A stretch of DNA of 64,000 nt. Origin: Pseudonocardia hierapolitana (GTDB lineage: Bacteria; Actinomycetota; Actinomycetes; Mycobacteriales; Pseudonocardiaceae). The notes under the pieces are model-generated. The model was given only the letters and a program-made list of their open reading frames with translations, searched no databases and was not told the origin of the DNA. The stretch spans positions 7,068,001 to 7,132,000 of the forward strand of contig NZ_VIWU01000001.1 in NCBI RefSeq assembly GCF_007994075.1. Reading direction: 5' to 3'. The translations under genes were made by a program, and so were the position numbers. Positions 62,065 through 64,000 of this stretch are shown here, piece after piece (the stretch's first letter is position 1; each line of letters begins with the position of its first letter).

Positions 62065-63135
62065 TCAGGCGACGGCCGCGTACGCGCCACGGACGTGCGC
62101 GGCCAGCGGGCCCATGACGTGCGCCGCATCGCGGCTCACGCCGCGCAGGGTGTTGGAGGAGAAGGAGCGTTGCAGCTCGAGTCCGGTGTAGGCGAGGCCG
62201 GGGCGGGTGGTGGAGATGCCGCCGACGTGCCTGGGGGCGCCGTGTTCGAGTGCGCCGAGCGGCTGGAGGTAGTCCAGGGCGGGGCGGTAGCCGGTGGCGA
62301 AGATGACCGCGTCGACCTGCTCGCGCGTCCCGTCCGTCCATTCCACCGTTCCGGAGCCGAAGGCGGTGAACATCGGTCGGCGATCCAGGAGCCCGTCGGC
62401 CATGGCCTTGCCGTATTTGCCGGGGTCGAGCACCAGGGTGGCGGTGAGCAGTGGGGCGAGCCACTCCAGGGGCAGGTCGTCGAAGCCCGCGGTGAGCCGG
62501 TGGTGGATGTCGCGCCCGTCGGGCCGCTGATCCACGAACTGCAGCGGGTGGCGGGAGGCGACGGTCGTGGTGGCGACCTCGGCGAGGTCGTAGGCGATCT
62601 GGACGGCCGAGTTGCCGCCGCCCACCACGACCACGCGCTGCCCGGCGAACGGCTCGGGTGAGCGGTACTCGGCGGCGTGCAGGATCCGGCCCGGGAAGTG
62701 CTCCTGTCCGGGCAGCGACGGCCGGTAGGGGTTGTTGAACGAGCCCGTCGCCGCGACCAGGCCGGTCGCCTCGATCTCGTCACCCGCGGCGGTCTCGATG
62801 CGGAAACCGCCGGCCTGGGCGTGCACGGCGGTCACCCGCACCGATGTGCGGATCTCCGCGCCGATCCGGTCCGCGAACGTGGTCAGGTACCCGCTGACCT
62901 CGTCGCGGGTGGGGTAGTGGTCCAGGTCACCCGGGAACGGTGCGTCGGGCATGCCGCTGAACCTGGCAGGGGAGAACAGCCGCAGGCTGTCGTAGTAGTC
63001 GGGCCACGAGCCGGTCGGGCGCTCTCGCGCCTCCAGGACCAGGGGCTCCAGCCCGTGCAGCTGTGCCTGCTGGGCCGCGGCCAGGCCCGACTGGCCGGCA
63101 CCGATGATCACCAACGGGTGAGAGATCTGAACCAT
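62065..63135 (-). CDS. Flavin-containing monooxygenase-like NAD(P)H oxidoreductase (ArsO-like)
   Basis: A 356-residue two-dinucleotide-fold enzyme. The FAD motif is IIGAGQSGLAAA, the NAD(P) motif VVVGGGNSAVQ and the late ATGYRPALDYL motif is typical of flavin monooxygenases. It is divergent from an ArsR-family gene across an inverted repeat, the arrangement of arsO-type monooxygenases in ars operons. A role with organoarsenicals or another thiol-reactive compound is inferred from that context. Without it, a generic Baeyer-Villiger or FMO-like enzyme remains possible. Confidence 0.82.
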   Translation of the reverse strand: MVQISHPLVIIGAGQSGLAAAQQAQLHGLEPLVLEARERPTGSWPDYYDSLRLFSPARFSGMPDAPFPGDLDHYPTRDEVSGYLTTFADRIGAEIRTSVRVTAVHAQAGGFRIETAAGDEIEATGLVAATGSFNNPYRPSLPGQEHFPGRILHAAEYRSPEPFAGQRVVVVGGGNSAVQIAYDLAEVATTTVASRHPLQFVDQRPDGRDIHHRLTAGFDDLPLEWLAPLLTATLVLDPGKYGKAMADGLLDRRPMFTAFGSGTVEWTDGTREQVDAVIFATGYRPALDYLQPLGALEHGAPRHVGGISTTRPGLAYTGLELQRSFSSNTLRGVSRDAAHVMGPLAAHVRGAYAAVA

Positions 63136-63145
63136 GACCGAATCA

Positions 63146-63171
63146 TATCGTCATTTTGCGAGGTGACGATA
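63146..63171. promoter_or_regulatory. ArsR-type operator candidate TATCGTCA-N10-TGACGATA
   Basis: Perfect 8-base arms in the 60-base gap between the divergent monooxygenase and ArsR genes. It is positioned to repress both. The surrounding bases are AT-richer than the rest of the window, consistent with overlapping promoters. Confidence 0.72.
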
Positions 63172-63195
63172 CGACTGCTCTGGGAGACTGGACGT

Positions 63196-63549
63196 GTGAG
63201 CATCGATGGCAGCCGGGATGAGGTGTCCAGCCCGCCGCAGGCCGGCGCGGCCGATCGGCTGCCGGTCGAGCTGAAGACGTCGACCCGGGAGTTCCTGAAG
63301 GCGCTGACCAGTCCGACCCGGCAAAGGATCATGCTGCTGTTCGCCCGCGGCGCGGAGCTGTCCGTGGGTGAGGTCGCGGAGCAGATCGGCATCGGTCAGT
63401 CGACCGCGTCCGAGCAGCTGTCGATCCTGCGTCGTGCAGGCATCGTGACCTCGCGCCGCGAGGGCAAGGTCGTGTTGTACCGGTCGGACCGCGACGGTGC
63501 TCTCGAGGTTCTCGCCGACCTGCAGGCGTACCTGCAGACGTGCTGCTAG
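63196..63549 (+). CDS. ArsR/SmtB-family transcriptional regulator
   Basis: A 117-residue winged-helix repressor with ALTSPTRQRIMLLF and the recognition helix QSTASEQLSILRRAGIV. The helix-3 position that holds CVC in classical ArsR reads ELSVGE, so there is no arsenic site there, but the protein ends in TCC. A C-terminal vicinal cysteine pair could bind As(III) or another thiophilic ligand; this is inference. GTG start. It probably binds the inverted repeat upstream and controls the divergent monooxygenase. Confidence 0.9.
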   Translation: MSIDGSRDEVSSPPQAGAADRLPVELKTSTREFLKALTSPTRQRIMLLFARGAELSVGEVAEQIGIGQSTASEQLSILRRAGIVTSRREGKVVLYRSDRDGALEVLADLQAYLQTCC

Positions 63550-63570
63550 TGCGGGGAGTTGTAGCACTCG

Positions 63571-64000
63571 TCAGGCGTCGTCGGTGCGGCGGCGCTCCAT
63601 GAAGACGGTGTCGCGCCAGACGCCGTGGTGGCGGGCGATCCGTTCACGCACGCCCAGAGTGCGGAAGCCGGCGGAGTGGTGCAGGGCGATGCTCGCCCGG
63701 TTCTCGGGGAAGATCGAGCTCTGCAGGGTCCACATGCCGGAGTCGTCGGCGGCCGTGACCTGGCGGTGGATCAACGCCTTGCCGACACCGCGCCCTCGGT
63801 GACCCTCGCCCACGTAGACGGACGACTCGGCGACCCCGACGTAGGCGGGCCGGTCCGACGCCGCCTTCAACGCGGCCCAGCCGACGACCCGGCCCTCGAT
63901 CTCCGCCACCCAGCGGTGGTCGGGCAGCCAGGCCCGGTCCAGTGTGCGACGGTCCGGCACCTCGGTCTCGAAGGTGGCGTCGCCGGTGGCGATGCCCTCG
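63571..64000 (-). CDS. GNAT acetyltransferase, ArsN1/phosphinothricin acetyltransferase-like (5' truncated by window edge)
   Basis: The frame is open to the window end, so the N-terminus is missing. The visible part reads ATGDATFETE, DHRWVAEIEGRVVGWAAL, the acetyl-CoA loop GHRGRGVGKAL and WTLQSSIFPENRAS, then GVWRDTVFMERR. This matches the phosphinothricin/ArsN1 acetyltransferase family. Members acetylate the alpha-amino group of phosphinothricin, and ArsN1 acts on arsinothricin. It ends 21 bases from the convergent ArsR gene, supporting an arsenical context. Methionine sulfoximine or other amino-acid analogues are alternatives. Confidence 0.85.
   Translation of the reverse strand, partial: EGIATGDATFETEVPDRRTLDRAWLPDHRWVAEIEGRVVGWAALKAASDRPAYVGVAESSVYVGEGHRGRGVGKALIHRQVTAADDSGMWTLQSSIFPENRASIALHHSAGFRTLGVRERIARHHGVWRDTVFMERRRTDDA

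Overview
The window is a very GC-rich stretch with frequent GTG starts, ATGA/GTGA gene overlaps, F420-type (LLM) oxidoreductases, an NDMA-dependent type alcohol dehydrogenase and a DUF222/HNH gene preceded by an actinobacterial SOS box. Together these point to an actinobacterium, probably of the Pseudonocardiales (Pseudonocardia-like). No rRNA, tRNA, CRISPR array, prophage or transposase was found. The first gene (an alcohol dehydrogenase) and the last (a GNAT acetyltransferase) run off the window.

1-12 kb: a plus-strand catabolic operon. It encodes two NDMA-dependent type alcohol dehydrogenases around an aldehyde dehydrogenase and an F420-type oxidoreductase, a PaaK-like CoA ligase, a CGSC protein of the UGSC (seleno)protein family with an unrecognised partner, another zinc alcohol dehydrogenase and an amidohydrolase. 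A perfect 36+36 bp palindrome separates it from a minus-strand regulatory block (IclR regulator, LuxR-type response regulator, GAF histidine kinase).

12-30 kb: a nearly gap-free transport block. A complete peptide/nickel-type ABC importer is followed by an SsuABC-like importer. Next come a second UGSC-family/partner pair and a 76-residue CxxC protein, then a second peptide-type importer (ATPases, permeases, SDR, Tat-type lipoprotein receptor) and an MHS-type MFS transporter. The recurrence of the UGSC-family/partner pair in both blocks is the most unusual feature of the window. A 0.9 kb gene-free interval made of nested repeats closes this block.

31-44 kb: lignin-type aromatic catabolism. 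It holds benzoylformate decarboxylase, a LigM-like tetrahydrofolate-dependent O-demethylase, an orphan response regulator and a five-gene operon. That operon matches the actinobacterial p-hydroxycinnamate (cou) route: CoA ligase, enoyl-CoA hydratase, 3-hydroxyacyl-CoA dehydrogenase and an amidohydrolase-type beta-ketoacyl-CoA hydrolase, with an acetoacetyl-CoA synthetase inserted.

44-64 kb: mixed accessory genes. These include an XRE/MmyB regulator, the SOS-box-associated DUF222-HNH gene, an AraC/glyoxalase pair, a secreted CAP protein, a UGT-type glycosyltransferase and an anchored beta-helix protein. They are followed by a pyruvate-dehydrogenase-like E1alpha/E1beta/E2 operon with a PucR regulator, a TetR/SDR divergent pair with a clear operator, and a Tat-exported two-subunit molybdenum hydroxylase. 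The end of the window holds a GNAT enzyme, a CGNR regulator and an ars-like corner (flavin monooxygenase, ArsR, ArsN1-like acetyltransferase).
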